A stretch of 64,000 nt of DNA from Microscillaceae bacterium (GTDB lineage Bacteria > Bacteroidota > Bacteroidia > Cytophagales > Microscillaceae): NCBI GenBank assembly GCA_011390205.1, contig JAABSX010000001.1, forward strand, positions 147,583-211,582, in the 5' to 3' direction. A program made the position numbers and the translations under genes. A model generated the notes under the pieces. It had not been told where the DNA came from. It did not search any database and worked only from the letters and a program-made list of their open reading frames with translations. Below, in pieces: positions 35,169-44,696 of the stretch. Every line of letters begins with the position of its first letter. Position 1 is the first letter of the stretch.

Positions 35169-36017
35169 TTATTTGCAGTTTTTTTCTAGCAAATTGGCAG
35201 CTTCAGCGATGCCCAGACTTTTGGCAGCGATCCAATCTTGACAGGCTTTTTTGAGGTTGCCCTCTCCCTCTATGCTTTGATAGACCAGCCCTCTGAAATA
35301 ATAAGCTTCGGCATCTTTGTCATTTTTAGCCAGCACTTTAGAAAAGTCACTGAGGGCTTTGTCAAGTTCTTTGACCACAAACCAGAATTTACCCCTGTTA
35401 AAATAAGCATTGAGATTGTCAGGGTCTATTTCTAAGACCTTAGAGCAATCATCTATAGCACCCTGATAGTTTTTGAGCTGAAAGCTTACCGAGCTGCGGG
35501 CAAAATAATTTTCTACATTGTTGGGTTCTAAACTGAGCAAGAGCGTATAATCTTGGTAAGCTGCCCTGAGGTCATTCAGGTAGATATTTACTTCTGCCTT
35601 GCCTCTGTATGCATCAGCATCTTTGGGGTCAATGGTTAAGATTTTATCATAATCTTCTAGGGCATCTGTATGCCTGCCTGATATTTGGCTAATGGCAGCC
35701 CTGAGTCGGTAGTATTCTTTGCTGTTGGGGTTTATCTGTATTGCCTTTCCGATGTCGTTGAGAGCTCCTGTAAAGAATTTCAGGTTGGCTTTTGCCCTGC
35801 CTCTTTCTAGGTAAGCATCTCCATAATTGGGGTTCTCTTCGATGGCTTTGTCAAAATGAGCAATGGCGCTAGAAAAATCTCCATTTTCAAAAGAAGTCAT
35901 TCCATTCTGAAAATGTGTGCGAGGTGTTTGGGCTTTTGAGATGCCAGACACGCAAAGGCTGATTACAAATAATAAAAGCGTAATTTTTTTCATTAAAAAA
36001 AGATTCATATTGTTCAA
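35169..36017 (-). CDS. Secreted TPR-repeat protein
   Basis: The 282-residue protein has a signal peptide, most naturally starting at the second methionine (MKKITLLLFVIS to SKAQ, ATG at 35993). About six tetratricopeptide repeats of 34 residues follow, seen as GDAYLERGRAKANL, DADAYRGKAEVN, VENYFARSSVSFQL, LNAYFNRGKFWF and AEAYYFRGLVYQS. TPR proteins are scaffolds for protein complexes; no partner is suggested here. The C terminus, with CQDWIAAKSLG and a final Cys, matches a common Bacteroidetes TPR ending. Confidence 0.85.
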   Translation of the reverse strand: MNNMNLFLMKKITLLLFVISLCVSGISKAQTPRTHFQNGMTSFENGDFSSAIAHFDKAIEENPNYGDAYLERGRAKANLKFFTGALNDIGKAIQINPNSKEYYRLRAAISQISGRHTDALEDYDKILTIDPKDADAYRGKAEVNIYLNDLRAAYQDYTLLLSLEPNNVENYFARSSVSFQLKNYQGAIDDCSKVLEIDPDNLNAYFNRGKFWFVVKELDKALSDFSKVLAKNDKDAEAYYFRGLVYQSIEGEGNLKKACQDWIAAKSLGIAEAANLLEKNCK

Positions 36018-36468
36018 ATTATTTTGGAGCGATGAGTGCTATTGGTTTAAGTCTGTCTAAAGGCTTTGAGGATATTTTCTCTTTATAAACCCTCAAATCA
36101 CTCATTGAATAAACTCTCTCGCCTATAAGAATATTTTAGCAAAAGTAATACAATTTGTGATATACTGAGTGAAGCCTTCGCTTTCTGAGAGGAGATACAG
36201 AGTGAAAGTTCCTTTCAAACCTTATTTTATTTTACAATAAAAGAATGTAAATTTGAATAAGCTAAGTATTTTGTCAGAATTGCCTAAGTCTTGGAAATTT
36301 TGTAAGAACTAAAAATTTATCATTAACAAGTGCTTTAAAAATCCGTTTAAGACACATACCAAAAAGGGAGTAGGGTGGATATGAATGTAAAAGGCTGTTT
36401 TGGCTCATACACAGTACTTATTCTTTGTATAAATTAAATCAATACCTATAATAAATCATCACTTCATA
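36018..36468. other. 451-base gap between divergent TPR and large secreted-protein genes
   Basis: A minus-strand -7 box (TACTTTTG, 36147-36140) probably serves the TPR gene, giving a leader of about 115 bases. That leader contains a 7-bp inverted repeat (36032-36038 with 36099-36105). I see nothing else that looks like a gene or RNA; the remaining 320 bases are AT-rich. Confidence 0.4.
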
Positions 36469-38742
36469 ATGAAAATTTTTAAACTTCTTTTGTGTACACT
36501 TCTAAGTTTTGCCTTTGTCATACAGCCTCAAAAAATAGCCAAAAGTACCTGTGGAGGATATGACGAGGATTACATGGCTTCTTACAGTTTTTTTTCTCCA
36601 CTAAATTTTGAGAATGTATATCAATCTGTCAGGGCTTGGGATGAGCCACAAGATGACAACCTTGCAGACTGGGAGCGCTACCTCGGCAAAGCCGCAAGCC
36701 GTGAAGACATCTCGGCAATCGTCTATGAAGTCTCTGCCGATGACATGCAAAAAATCCGAAATTATGTAGAAGGCAAAGGCAGCATCGGTGCTGAATTACA
36801 AAATAATTCGCTTGTCAAATATTGGAAAAAGAAACCTGATTTGGAAGCCATTGATTACCTTTTCTTTGCCAAAACCTGTGAGCCACATGCTTGGCAACAA
36901 GATACTTGGAACACCAAACCCGAAAAGGATGTGCAAACCATGCGCTGGCTGGCAGAAGCAGGTAAAAAATATTACCAAGAAAAAGCCTCGAATCATTTCT
37001 TAAAAATGAGATTTGCTTACCAAGCCATCCGAATGGCTCAATACGTAGGACAAAATAAAAAAGCCCTCAAAATGTATGATGAATTGGTAAATCCGATTTT
37101 TGAGCAGACAGAAAGCATCATCAAATACTGGGCAATGGCACACCGCGCGGGTGCTTTGATGGCAAATGGCGAAACCGCCCAAGCCAATTATATATTCTCA
37201 AGAGTCTTTGACCAATGCCCTAGTAAAAGGGTTAGTTCTTACCTCAGCATGCGCTTCTCCGATGGCAATGTGTGGCAAGCTACCTTAGACAAATGTAAAA
37301 ATATTGCCGAAAAAAACACACTCTATTTCATTCGCTCCCTAGAAAAAGGAAGCAATATCTTAGAAGAAACCAAAAATATCTATGCTCAAGACCCCAATGA
37401 CAGTAAAATGCCTATCATGCTGATGAGGTCTGTGAACGAACTAGAATACAACCTACTCAGTGATACTCCCCAAGAAAACATCCTTTTTTATAGAGGGTAT
37501 CAATCTTACCCACGCCAAGAAGCCATCAAAAGCTTGCTAAATCTTAAAAACTTCGTGGAGCAGGTCATCAAAGAAGGCAAAGTAAATGAAATGGGTGTCT
37601 GGACACTGGCAGCAGGTTACTTAGATTACATCGCTGGCACCCCCCAAAAAGCCCTCAATACTTTTGAAAACTTAAAGAAAAAAGAAAAAAGCGAAGCCAT
37701 CAAAAATCAAATCGCACTCTTCGAGACTGCCATCCGAATCACCCAAATGAGCAAAATAGATGACAAAACCGAAGACCAAATCTACCAAGAAGTAAAAAAC
37801 CACAAGCATGAGGGCTTACAAAATCTGATGCTGGATGTCTTTGAAGATTTGTACAAAAAACAAGGACAACCTGCCAAAGCATTTCTTTGTAAAAACTATA
37901 TAGATAGGCTCAAAATCACGCCTGACCTTGCCATTGTGAGGGGAATGATAGAACTGACCGAAAAACGCAACACAAACTTTGAAGAAGAGTTTCTGCTTAC
38001 AAGAGTATCCGGAAGCTTTCTAGGAGAGAATGTCGAAGCAAAACCTAAGGACATCCTCAGAGAGATAGAAGCTACTGTATTGTTTAGCCAAGACAGACTC
38101 AAAGAAGCCATTTCTATTTATGAGCAAATCCCCGACAAAGTAATCTATCAGCTTGATAATGACCCATTTATGACAGATATTCAAGACTGTGAGACCTGCC
38201 CGCCAAGTGCTGACCAAGGGAAGTATAACCGCCGAACCCTCGCCACTAAGTTACAAATGCTCAAAGATTATTCAGAAAATAACACCATAGAGCAAGCCAA
38301 CTACTTCTATCAGTTGGGGGCTGCATATTATAACATGACCCACTTCGGCAACTCTTGGCTCGCCATTGACTACTACCGAAGTAGTTTTGATTTTCATGAG
38401 GCACGTGAGCAAATAAAAGAGGGCAAAGCCAGTAAAAGCAAAACAGTGGTATTTACAGACTGCAGCAAAGCTAAATTTTATTTTGACAGGGCTATGAAGG
38501 CCGCCATTAACAGAGGAAACCGTGAGTTGGCTGCCAAGGCTTGCTACATGGCTGCCAAATGTGAGCAAAACCAATACTACCTCAACGGCAACCTTGAGCT
38601 AGACTACTGGGCTTATATACCGCCTTCTTACAAGCCTGAGCACCGCCGTTATTTTAAGATACTCACTACCGAATATCAGGATACCGAATACCACGCAAAG
38701 GTATTAAATGAGTGTACTTATTTTTATGAATTTGTAAGATAG
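36469..38742 (+). CDS. Large secreted protein with helical repeats, function unknown
   Basis: The 757-residue protein has a signal peptide (MKIFKLLLCTLLSFAF and onward) and a conserved-looking start of the mature part (KSTCGGYDEDYMASYSFFSP). The rest is helical with TPR-like pairs, for example NHFLKMRFAYQAIRMAQYVGQ, AGALMANGETAQANYIF and ANYFYQLGAAYYNM. I recall similar proteins as hypothetical in Bacteroidetes but no function. A small membrane-protein gene begins seven bases after its stop, so the two are probably co-transcribed. Confidence 0.8.
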   Translation: MKIFKLLLCTLLSFAFVIQPQKIAKSTCGGYDEDYMASYSFFSPLNFENVYQSVRAWDEPQDDNLADWERYLGKAASREDISAIVYEVSADDMQKIRNYVEGKGSIGAELQNNSLVKYWKKKPDLEAIDYLFFAKTCEPHAWQQDTWNTKPEKDVQTMRWLAEAGKKYYQEKASNHFLKMRFAYQAIRMAQYVGQNKKALKMYDELVNPIFEQTESIIKYWAMAHRAGALMANGETAQANYIFSRVFDQCPSKRVSSYLSMRFSDGNVWQATLDKCKNIAEKNTLYFIRSLEKGSNILEETKNIYAQDPNDSKMPIMLMRSVNELEYNLLSDTPQENILFYRGYQSYPRQEAIKSLLNLKNFVEQVIKEGKVNEMGVWTLAAGYLDYIAGTPQKALNTFENLKKKEKSEAIKNQIALFETAIRITQMSKIDDKTEDQIYQEVKNHKHEGLQNLMLDVFEDLYKKQGQPAKAFLCKNYIDRLKITPDLAIVRGMIELTEKRNTNFEEEFLLTRVSGSFLGENVEAKPKDILREIEATVLFSQDRLKEAISIYEQIPDKVIYQLDNDPFMTDIQDCETCPPSADQGKYNRRTLATKLQMLKDYSENNTIEQANYFYQLGAAYYNMTHFGNSWLAIDYYRSSFDFHEAREQIKEGKASKSKTVVFTDCSKAKFYFDRAMKAAINRGNRELAAKACYMAAKCEQNQYYLNGNLELDYWAYIPPSYKPEHRRYFKILTTEYQDTEYHAKVLNECTYFYEFVR

Positions 38743-38749
38743 AGAAGCG

Positions 38750-39061
38750 ATGGGGATAGTTATTTATTTCATTTTTTCATTTTTTATTTCTGTGCTACTG
38801 CCCATGTATCTTGTGCACACCAAGCACAAGTACGCTAAGTTTTGGTTCAATATCTTGCCCATGATGCTTGCCATTGGCGCAGCACAGTTTACTTGCACCA
38901 CTATCTGGGGAGAGTACTACGGAGGGTTTCAGGAGTTGGCGACCTATTCTGCTGTGTTTGTGCTTACGACGTTGCTGACAGTAGGGCTGATTCATTTGCT
39001 GTATTATTTGTTATATGGACAAGTACTTGACCTAGGTGAGGATGCCGAAGCAAGCCAGTAA
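38750..39061 (+). CDS. Small integral membrane protein, unknown
   Basis: The 103-residue protein has three hydrophobic segments (about 2-22, 33-50 and 66-92) and a short acidic tail (LGEDAEASQ). It is separated by seven bases from the preceding secreted-protein gene, suggesting an operon. I recognise no family. Confidence 0.7.
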   Translation: MGIVIYFIFSFFISVLLPMYLVHTKHKYAKFWFNILPMMLAIGAAQFTCTTIWGEYYGGFQELATYSAVFVLTTLLTVGLIHLLYYLLYGQVLDLGEDAEASQ

Positions 39062-39074
39062 TGAAAAAACATCT

Positions 39075-39103
39075 TTGATTTTAAGTGGGAATTACTAATT
39101 TTG
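39075..39103 (+). promoter_or_regulatory. Promoter of the alpha/beta hydrolase gene
   Basis: TTG (39075-39077), 18 bases, TAATTTTG (39096-39103) is a perfect consensus match, placed about 28 bases before the ATG at 39132. Confidence 0.65.
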
Positions 39104-39131
39104 CCCCATTACTGACAAATATTTTTTAATT

Positions 39132-39947
39132 ATGAATTCTAAAGAAGAAGAGGGTCAGAGCCCTTATTATTATGAAATGACACAAGGCAAAGCCCCTTCT
39201 TGGCTGCTCCTCTCCACAGAGATAGCACGCACAAGCATTGGTTTTGGAGCTTATTTTGCGTCTTTTCCTCTTTTACAAATGAGCCCAATGGGAGATGGAC
39301 ACCCTGTATTGGTATTGCCAGGTTTTTTGACCAATGATGCCGTTACTACTCCTTTGCGTCTTTTCTTGAAGGGCCGAGGCTATGAGGCAAAGCCCTGGGA
39401 CCTGGGCAACAACCTAGCCCACTATGATGTGCTAGACAGGCAGCTAAACCACATGGTCAAAGACCTTTATGAGGTTTATGGGCGAAAGGTAAGTGTCATA
39501 GGCTGGAGTGCAGGTGGGATTTTTGCACGTGCATTGGGGCATACTTCCAAGGATTATGTCCGGCAGGTGATTACTTTAGGTTCGCCTTTTCGTGGCATCA
39601 AAGACAAAACCAACATTGAGGGAATCTTGGGCTGGGTTACGGGAAAGCACCCTGCCAACATTGACAGGGTCATCTTAGAGCGTGCTTCTGAGCCGCCTCC
39701 TGTGCCGAGTACTGCCATTTTCACAAAAATGGATGGTGTAGTATCTTGGCAATCTTGCAAAGACAAACATTTAGATGCACAGACAGAGAATGTGGAAGTG
39801 ATAGCAAGCCACCTTGATTTGGGTTTTAACCCGATGGTGCTGCATTGCATTGCTGACCGTCTGGCACAGCCCGAAGATAATTGGAAGCCTTACAGCCCTC
39901 CCGTGTGGTCTCAATGGCTTACTTTTTTCCCTTGGGAGCTTTTATGA
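39132..39947 (+). CDS. Alpha/beta hydrolase, lipase/esterase-like
   Basis: The 271-residue protein has no signal peptide. An oxyanion-side strand is seen in HPVLVLPGFLTND. The nucleophile elbow is GWSAGG with the catalytic Ser, in the form seen in EstA/triacylglycerol-lipase-like proteins. ITLGSPFRG follows. A likely catalytic Asp lies in FTKMDGVVSW and a His in ASHLDLGFNP. It is transcribed alone from its own promoter. The substrate is not known. Confidence 0.82.
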   Translation: MNSKEEEGQSPYYYEMTQGKAPSWLLLSTEIARTSIGFGAYFASFPLLQMSPMGDGHPVLVLPGFLTNDAVTTPLRLFLKGRGYEAKPWDLGNNLAHYDVLDRQLNHMVKDLYEVYGRKVSVIGWSAGGIFARALGHTSKDYVRQVITLGSPFRGIKDKTNIEGILGWVTGKHPANIDRVILERASEPPPVPSTAIFTKMDGVVSWQSCKDKHLDAQTENVEVIASHLDLGFNPMVLHCIADRLAQPEDNWKPYSPPVWSQWLTFFPWELL

Positions 39948-40131
39948 AACGGACAAAGCGAGGTTAGAGAAGTATCCCTGTGCCATAAATTCATAGAAGT
40001 GTCCACTTATTACCGAGGGTACAGGGGGATGTATGCTAGAGTGTTTGGATAAGATGTGCATTGAGTATATTTTTATTTCATTCAGTCATGCAGCAATTCA
40101 AAGCCCTTGATTTACAGCAGAAAATAGATTT

Positions 40132-40165
40132 TACGAAATGACAGAGCAATTCCTGTCATTTCGTA
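40132..40165. repeat. REP-like perfect hairpin
   Basis: Arms 40132-40143 and 40154-40165 are perfectly complementary over 12 bp with a 10-base loop. There is no T-run. The 3' half of the hairpin unit (ATGACAGAGCAATTCCTGTCAT) is echoed at 40216-40237 by ATGACAAAACAATTCCTACC. Both lie in the 307-base gap between the convergent hydrolase and ogt genes. Confidence 0.6.
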
Positions 40166-40194
40166 GAAATTTGAAAGTGTGGTAAAAGCGACAC

Positions 40195-40225
40195 AGTATA
40201 GTAGATGCCCACGGCATGACAAAAC
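40195..40225 (+). repeat. REP-like dispersed repeat, second copy
   Basis: This 31-base element matches the reverse complement of 6002-6032 at 26 of 31 positions. It ends about 30 bases before the stop of ogt. Confidence 0.55.
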
Positions 40226-40254
40226 AATTCCTACCATACTTTTCAGTATTTCAC

Positions 40255-40788
40255 TCAAAACAAACTAAACTGCTGCTCTGGCAAGGCATTTTCTAGCTTG
40301 AGTAGTTTCTTTTTGGCTTCTAAGCCTCCTGCATAGCCTACCAAACTTCCATCGCTGCCTATGATTCGGTGGCAAGGCACGATGATAGAAAGTGCATTTG
40401 CTCCGTTGGCAGTGGCTACAGCTCTGATGGCTTTCTCATTTTTGAGTTTTTTAGACAAGCCCAGATAGGTTTCCGTTTGTCCGTAAGGCACTTCTAGCAA
40501 GGCACTCCAGACTGTTTTTTGAAATGCAGAGCCTAGCAAAAGAATAGGAATGTTAAAATCAGTTCTTTTTCCTTCAAAATATTCGTGAAGTTGTTGTTTG
40601 GTTTCTTCCATTATCTCAGAATATTCCTTCACAAAATCTGCCACAAGATGTTTTTTTAGGCGATTGTCTATAGCTGCACGCATTTTACGATATTGCCAAT
40701 CACAAAGGCATAATTTATCTTTAAATGCACCCAGCACCAGCACACCATAAGGCGTTTGTAGATAATCAAGACTGATTTTATTTTTCAT
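40255..40788 (-). CDS. ogt: Methylated-DNA--protein-cysteine methyltransferase
   Basis: It repairs O6-alkylguanine by irreversible transfer of the alkyl group to its own cysteine. The 177-residue protein carries the active site VPCHR (Cys139). The preceding helix-turn-helix segment PYGQTETYLGLSKKL and the conserved RAVATANGAN and YAGGLEAKKKLL are also visible. It lies 18 bases downstream of the aidB-like gene on the same strand, forming a probable two-gene alkylation-damage operon. Confidence 0.93.
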   Translation of the reverse strand: MKNKISLDYLQTPYGVLVLGAFKDKLCLCDWQYRKMRAAIDNRLKKHLVADFVKEYSEIMEETKQQLHEYFEGKRTDFNIPILLLGSAFQKTVWSALLEVPYGQTETYLGLSKKLKNEKAIRAVATANGANALSIIVPCHRIIGSDGSLVGYAGGLEAKKKLLKLENALPEQQFSLF

Positions 40789-40806
40789 GTCGTTTTTCTG
40801 TGAATT

Positions 40807-42534
40807 TTAAATCTCCCACGCCATCATTTCTATGACAGTTTCTTTGTCCAGCGGGCTTTGCAAGCCTAGAGTAGGTTTTTGTAATTGCGCTATCAGGTAT
40901 TGCATCGCAGGGGCAATCCATGCTTGGCTTTCCTCATCTTTGTATTGTTGTAAAAGTGCAATCTGATACAAGTAGCTCATTTTTTCAAATAAGAACTTCG
41001 CACTCAATTCTATGGTATCTTTGTCTGCACTTGCGAGCTGATTTGCCAAGTCTATGACTGCTTTTAGCTCCTCCATAAGCAAGGCTTGATGGCTTTTTAT
41101 GTGCTCAAATTGCTGCTGAATCTGTGTAATCATCTTCGTAAAACCTTGAGATTTCATAGAAGCCCTCAGCATATCTAGCACCATAATATTGCCCGCACCC
41201 TCCCAGATAGGCAACACCATCGTATCACGCATGAGTTTGGGCATTACGCCGTCTTCTATGTAGCCCATTCCGCCCATCAGCTCCATGGCTTCACGGATGA
41301 CATACACGCCTGCTTGTGCAGCGGTTTTTTTAATCATGGGCGTAAGCAATCTGAGTATTTGTGCTAGGTCTTCAGCACCATTGTCGGCTTGGTCTAGGCT
41401 TTGGATGGCTTCCCAAGTCATATAAAAATTGGCAGTATAAATAGAAGTTAGTTCGGTGAGTTTTTGTCGGATGAGGGCATGATTGAGGGCAGAAGTGCCA
41501 AAAGAAGTCCTAAAAGTCAAGAATTGATACGCCTCCACCAAGGCACGCCTCATCTCTGAAAGTGAGCCCAAGGCATTGTAAAGCCGAGAAAGGTTAATCA
41601 TATCGGTCATAATCTTAAACCCTTGGCCTTCTTCGCCCACGAGTTTGCCCACGGTATCGGTGAGGATGCACTCTGCACTCGCCATAGACCGAACGCCCAG
41701 CTTGTCTTTGAGCCTGACGATGTCCATTTCATTGCGTGAGCCATCGGGTTTTTGTTTTTCTATCAAGAAAATAGAAAGACCTTTTGTGCCTTTTACTTCG
41801 GGATTGGTGCGGGCCAGTGCAAAGATAATCTCTGCATTGGCATTGCTACAAAACCATTTTTCGCCATTGAGGAGGTAATATTTATCTTTTAAATGGGTGG
41901 CACTCACTAGGTTAGCCCCTACATCTGAGCCGCCTGCCTTCTCAGTCAAAAACATTGCTCCTGTGTAAAGTTCTTCTAAATTCTCGGTATAGATATGGCT
42001 CAACAGGCGATTTTTGTCCTCTTCTTCGCAGTATCTGTCTATCAATCTGGCCACGCCATCGGTCATACAGAGTGGGCAAGGTAGGCCTCCTTCGCTCATT
42101 CCGAAGAGAAAAACAGAGGCAAAACCCAGTCTATGGATTTCTTTTTCAAATTTTTGACGCAATTCGGGTTGCCATTTCACCCTAAACATCTCTGAGCGAA
42201 GGGCTATTTCGGTGAGGGTATGGTAGGCAGGATGAAAGCGAATTTCGTTGATGGTTTCTCCCAGTCGGTTTCTTTTGATGAGTTCGGGTGTGTTTTTATC
42301 TGCCAAAAGCGAGAGTTCATCCATGACCTGAGCGGCTTCTTTGCCCAAGGTTTGCCATTTGTCAAGCATGTATTGGTAGCCTTCCGTAGAAGTATATTTT
42401 TTTAAGAAATGCTTCAGTATTTTATCACTTTCAAAGAAATTTTGGCTAGGCTGATAGCTTTTATCCAAGACCCTATTTTGGGGATGTTTGGCAGAGGTTT
42501 TAGGTGCTTCGGCCGTGTTTAAATCTATTTGCAT
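40807..42534 (-). CDS. aidB: AidB-like acyl-CoA dehydrogenase-fold protein
   Basis: The 575-residue flavoprotein matches E. coli AidB beyond the general acyl-CoA dehydrogenase pattern. Matching segments are NTPELIKRNRLG with IRFHPAYH, CPLCMTDG, LTEKAGGSDV, a PDGSRN loop followed by RLKDKLGVRSMAS, EAMELMGGMGY and PIWEGAGNIMVLDMLR. AidB is an FAD protein of the Ada regulon that binds DNA and protects it from alkylation. The next gene in the same direction is ogt, a second alkylation-repair function. The assignment is by remembered motif comparison and by context; an ordinary dehydrogenase role is the alternative. Confidence 0.8.
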   Translation of the reverse strand: MQIDLNTAEAPKTSAKHPQNRVLDKSYQPSQNFFESDKILKHFLKKYTSTEGYQYMLDKWQTLGKEAAQVMDELSLLADKNTPELIKRNRLGETINEIRFHPAYHTLTEIALRSEMFRVKWQPELRQKFEKEIHRLGFASVFLFGMSEGGLPCPLCMTDGVARLIDRYCEEEDKNRLLSHIYTENLEELYTGAMFLTEKAGGSDVGANLVSATHLKDKYYLLNGEKWFCSNANAEIIFALARTNPEVKGTKGLSIFLIEKQKPDGSRNEMDIVRLKDKLGVRSMASAECILTDTVGKLVGEEGQGFKIMTDMINLSRLYNALGSLSEMRRALVEAYQFLTFRTSFGTSALNHALIRQKLTELTSIYTANFYMTWEAIQSLDQADNGAEDLAQILRLLTPMIKKTAAQAGVYVIREAMELMGGMGYIEDGVMPKLMRDTMVLPIWEGAGNIMVLDMLRASMKSQGFTKMITQIQQQFEHIKSHQALLMEELKAVIDLANQLASADKDTIELSAKFLFEKMSYLYQIALLQQYKDEESQAWIAPAMQYLIAQLQKPTLGLQSPLDKETVIEMMAWEI

Positions 42535-42802
42535 GGGTATTTTTAGTTTTGTAATTTAGAAAGTAAATATAGTGATTTTTTGATAAAAATTTGAATCATA
42601 GAGAGAGGATTTGATAAGTAGCAGAAAGGTTACCAATGATTTTCTGAGTACTGAAGCTATTAATAATTCTGTTTTTTATGTAATATTGCGTAAGAGTGAG
42701 TGAAAGTTTATTTCTTAACCCTATGTTTATCAATAGATTAGGGCAAGTAATGGGATAAACCCAATAACATTTATCAATAGTTTACCTTAACCTGATGCAT
42801 TT

Positions 42803-44608
42803 ATGAAAAAGACGATTTTACTGATGTGCTGTGCTTGGCTGGCTACTTCTTTGGGCTATGCACAGACCGACAAAAGACTCAAAGGAATAGATAAAGAGCT
42901 GGAAGAAGTACTGTCCGCTACGAAGGCTGCTGGCTTTGCTGTGGCAGTAGTGGAGGGTGATAAAGTGCTGTATTCCAGAGGATTCGGCTACCGAGACTAT
43001 GAGAAAAAAATACCTACCGATGCCAATACTTTATTTGCGATAGGCTCAAGCACCAAAGCCTTTACGGCTGCTGTTTTGGGGCAGCTTCGTGATGAAGAGA
43101 AACTTTCTTTTGAAGATAGCCCTCTCAAATACATTCCCGAATTTAAGTTTTATAACAATGAAATGAACAATCAAATCATGCTCAAAGATTTGATGAGCCA
43201 CCGCACAGGCCTAGGGCGGCATGATTTTGCTTGGTATCTCTTCCCGAGTGCCAGCAAGGACAGCCTGCTCATGCGTGTAAAGCACCACGAGCCATTTGCA
43301 GGTGTGAGGAAGGAATGGTACTACAATAATTTTATGTTTCTAGCACAAGGAGTCATCGCCGAGCGAATCACAGGCAAAAGCTGGGAGGAAAATATCAGTG
43401 AGCGTTTTTTTGAACCCTTAGAAATGACCAACTCCAACCTCTCGATAGATGGACTAAAAAACAGCGAGAATGCCGCATTTGGTTACAAACTTAGCAAAGA
43501 AGAGACGATTGAAAAAGTAGATTATTACGATATTTCGGGGATGAGTCCCGCAGGAAGCATCAACAGCAGTGCCAACGAAATGGCTAATTGGCTCAAGCTG
43601 TGGCTCAATGAAGGTAAATTTAAAGGAAAAAAAATCTTAAGCCCTGCTTACATAAGTGAGGCTATGAGCTCACAGATGATAGTAAGTGCGGGGCTTCCCG
43701 ATGAAAAACATACAGATATGCACCTTTCTAACTATGGCTATGGCTGGTTTATTTCTTCTTACAGAGGGTATTACAGAGTGGAACATGGCGGCAATATTGA
43801 TGGTTTTTCTGCCAATGTAGCGTTTTTTCCTAGTGATAAAATAGGCATCATTGTGCTTGCCAACCAAGATGGCTCTGCTGTGCCATGGCTTGTGAGGAAT
43901 ATTCTATCTGACCGTCTTCTGGGTGTGCAAAAAACAAATTGGACAAAAGAATTCGCAGATGGGCAAGAAAAATCAAAAAAAGCACTCCTTGAGGTAAAGA
44001 AAAATAGCACAGAGGGTAAGATTAAAAACACCAAACCTTCTCATATCCTGCAAGAATACACTGGAAAGTATGCCCATCCTGGCTATGGAGCATTCAGGAT
44101 TGAGCTAAAAAATGATTCTCTTTTTGCGGTGCTTCCGCTTCAGAGGCTGTATCTGAAGCACTATCATTATGATGTTTTTGAGCCATTTGAGGTAGCAAAG
44201 CAAGGGGTAGATACCACTGAATCTGGTGGGCTAAAATTTAATTTTGTGGGCAATGATGCAGGAGAAATCTCCACACTTAAAATGAAAATAGAGCCTACTC
44301 TTCCGCCCATTGAATTTGAGCATACACCTAACACGATTAAGGTGGAGAAAGAGGCCTTAGAAAAGTATGTAGGGGAATACGAATTGGCAGGCACTATCAT
44401 TAAAGCCTATATTAAAAATGAGAATGTACTCTACGTATTTGTGCCAGGGCAGCCTGAGTATGAGCTTGTGCCTACGGAGAAGCATAAATTTTCGTTCAAA
44501 GTATTGGAGGGATTCAAAGTCGCCTTCGTAGAGGCAGCAGATGGAGCCATCAGCGAGGTGCTTTTTATACAGCCCAACGGCACATTCAAAGCCACTAGAA
44601 AAAAATAA
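42803..44608 (+). CDS. Secreted serine hydrolase (class C beta-lactamase family)
   Basis: The 601-residue protein has a signal peptide (to about GYAQ). The penicillin-binding/esterase-type catalytic domain has SSTK (82-85, nucleophile Ser82 and Lys85), the YNN motif (174-176), and HGG in place of KTG (VEHGGNIDGF). A C-terminal region of about 200 residues looks like the DUF3471-type beta-barrel found in many such Bacteroidetes proteins. Family members are D,D-peptidases, esterases or amidases; a true beta-lactamase role is unlikely. It is transcribed alone and ends at a terminator. Confidence 0.87.
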   Translation: MKKTILLMCCAWLATSLGYAQTDKRLKGIDKELEEVLSATKAAGFAVAVVEGDKVLYSRGFGYRDYEKKIPTDANTLFAIGSSTKAFTAAVLGQLRDEEKLSFEDSPLKYIPEFKFYNNEMNNQIMLKDLMSHRTGLGRHDFAWYLFPSASKDSLLMRVKHHEPFAGVRKEWYYNNFMFLAQGVIAERITGKSWEENISERFFEPLEMTNSNLSIDGLKNSENAAFGYKLSKEETIEKVDYYDISGMSPAGSINSSANEMANWLKLWLNEGKFKGKKILSPAYISEAMSSQMIVSAGLPDEKHTDMHLSNYGYGWFISSYRGYYRVEHGGNIDGFSANVAFFPSDKIGIIVLANQDGSAVPWLVRNILSDRLLGVQKTNWTKEFADGQEKSKKALLEVKKNSTEGKIKNTKPSHILQEYTGKYAHPGYGAFRIELKNDSLFAVLPLQRLYLKHYHYDVFEPFEVAKQGVDTTESGGLKFNFVGNDAGEISTLKMKIEPTLPPIEFEHTPNTIKVEKEALEKYVGEYELAGTIIKAYIKNENVLYVFVPGQPEYELVPTEKHKFSFKVLEGFKVAFVEAADGAISEVLFIQPNGTFKATRKK

Positions 44609-44631
44609 ACTGCTGATTATCAGCTATATAC

Positions 44632-44676
44632 AAAAAGCATCTTCTCGGATTAAATCCGCCGAAAAGATGCTTTTTT
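44632..44676. terminator. Bidirectional terminator
   Basis: A 12-bp perfect stem (44632-44643 with 44664-44675), with a shorter inner stem and A/T-run flanks, lies between the convergent serine hydrolase and 3-hydroxybutyrate dehydrogenase genes. Confidence 0.85.
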
Positions 44677-44696
44677 ACTTAAACCTTGCACAAAAT

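Noticed and set aside
42803..44608. True beta-lactamase
   Set aside because: The class C fold is present, but HGG replaces KTG and there is a C-terminal barrel domain, as in esterase/peptidase relatives; no ampR-like regulator is nearby.
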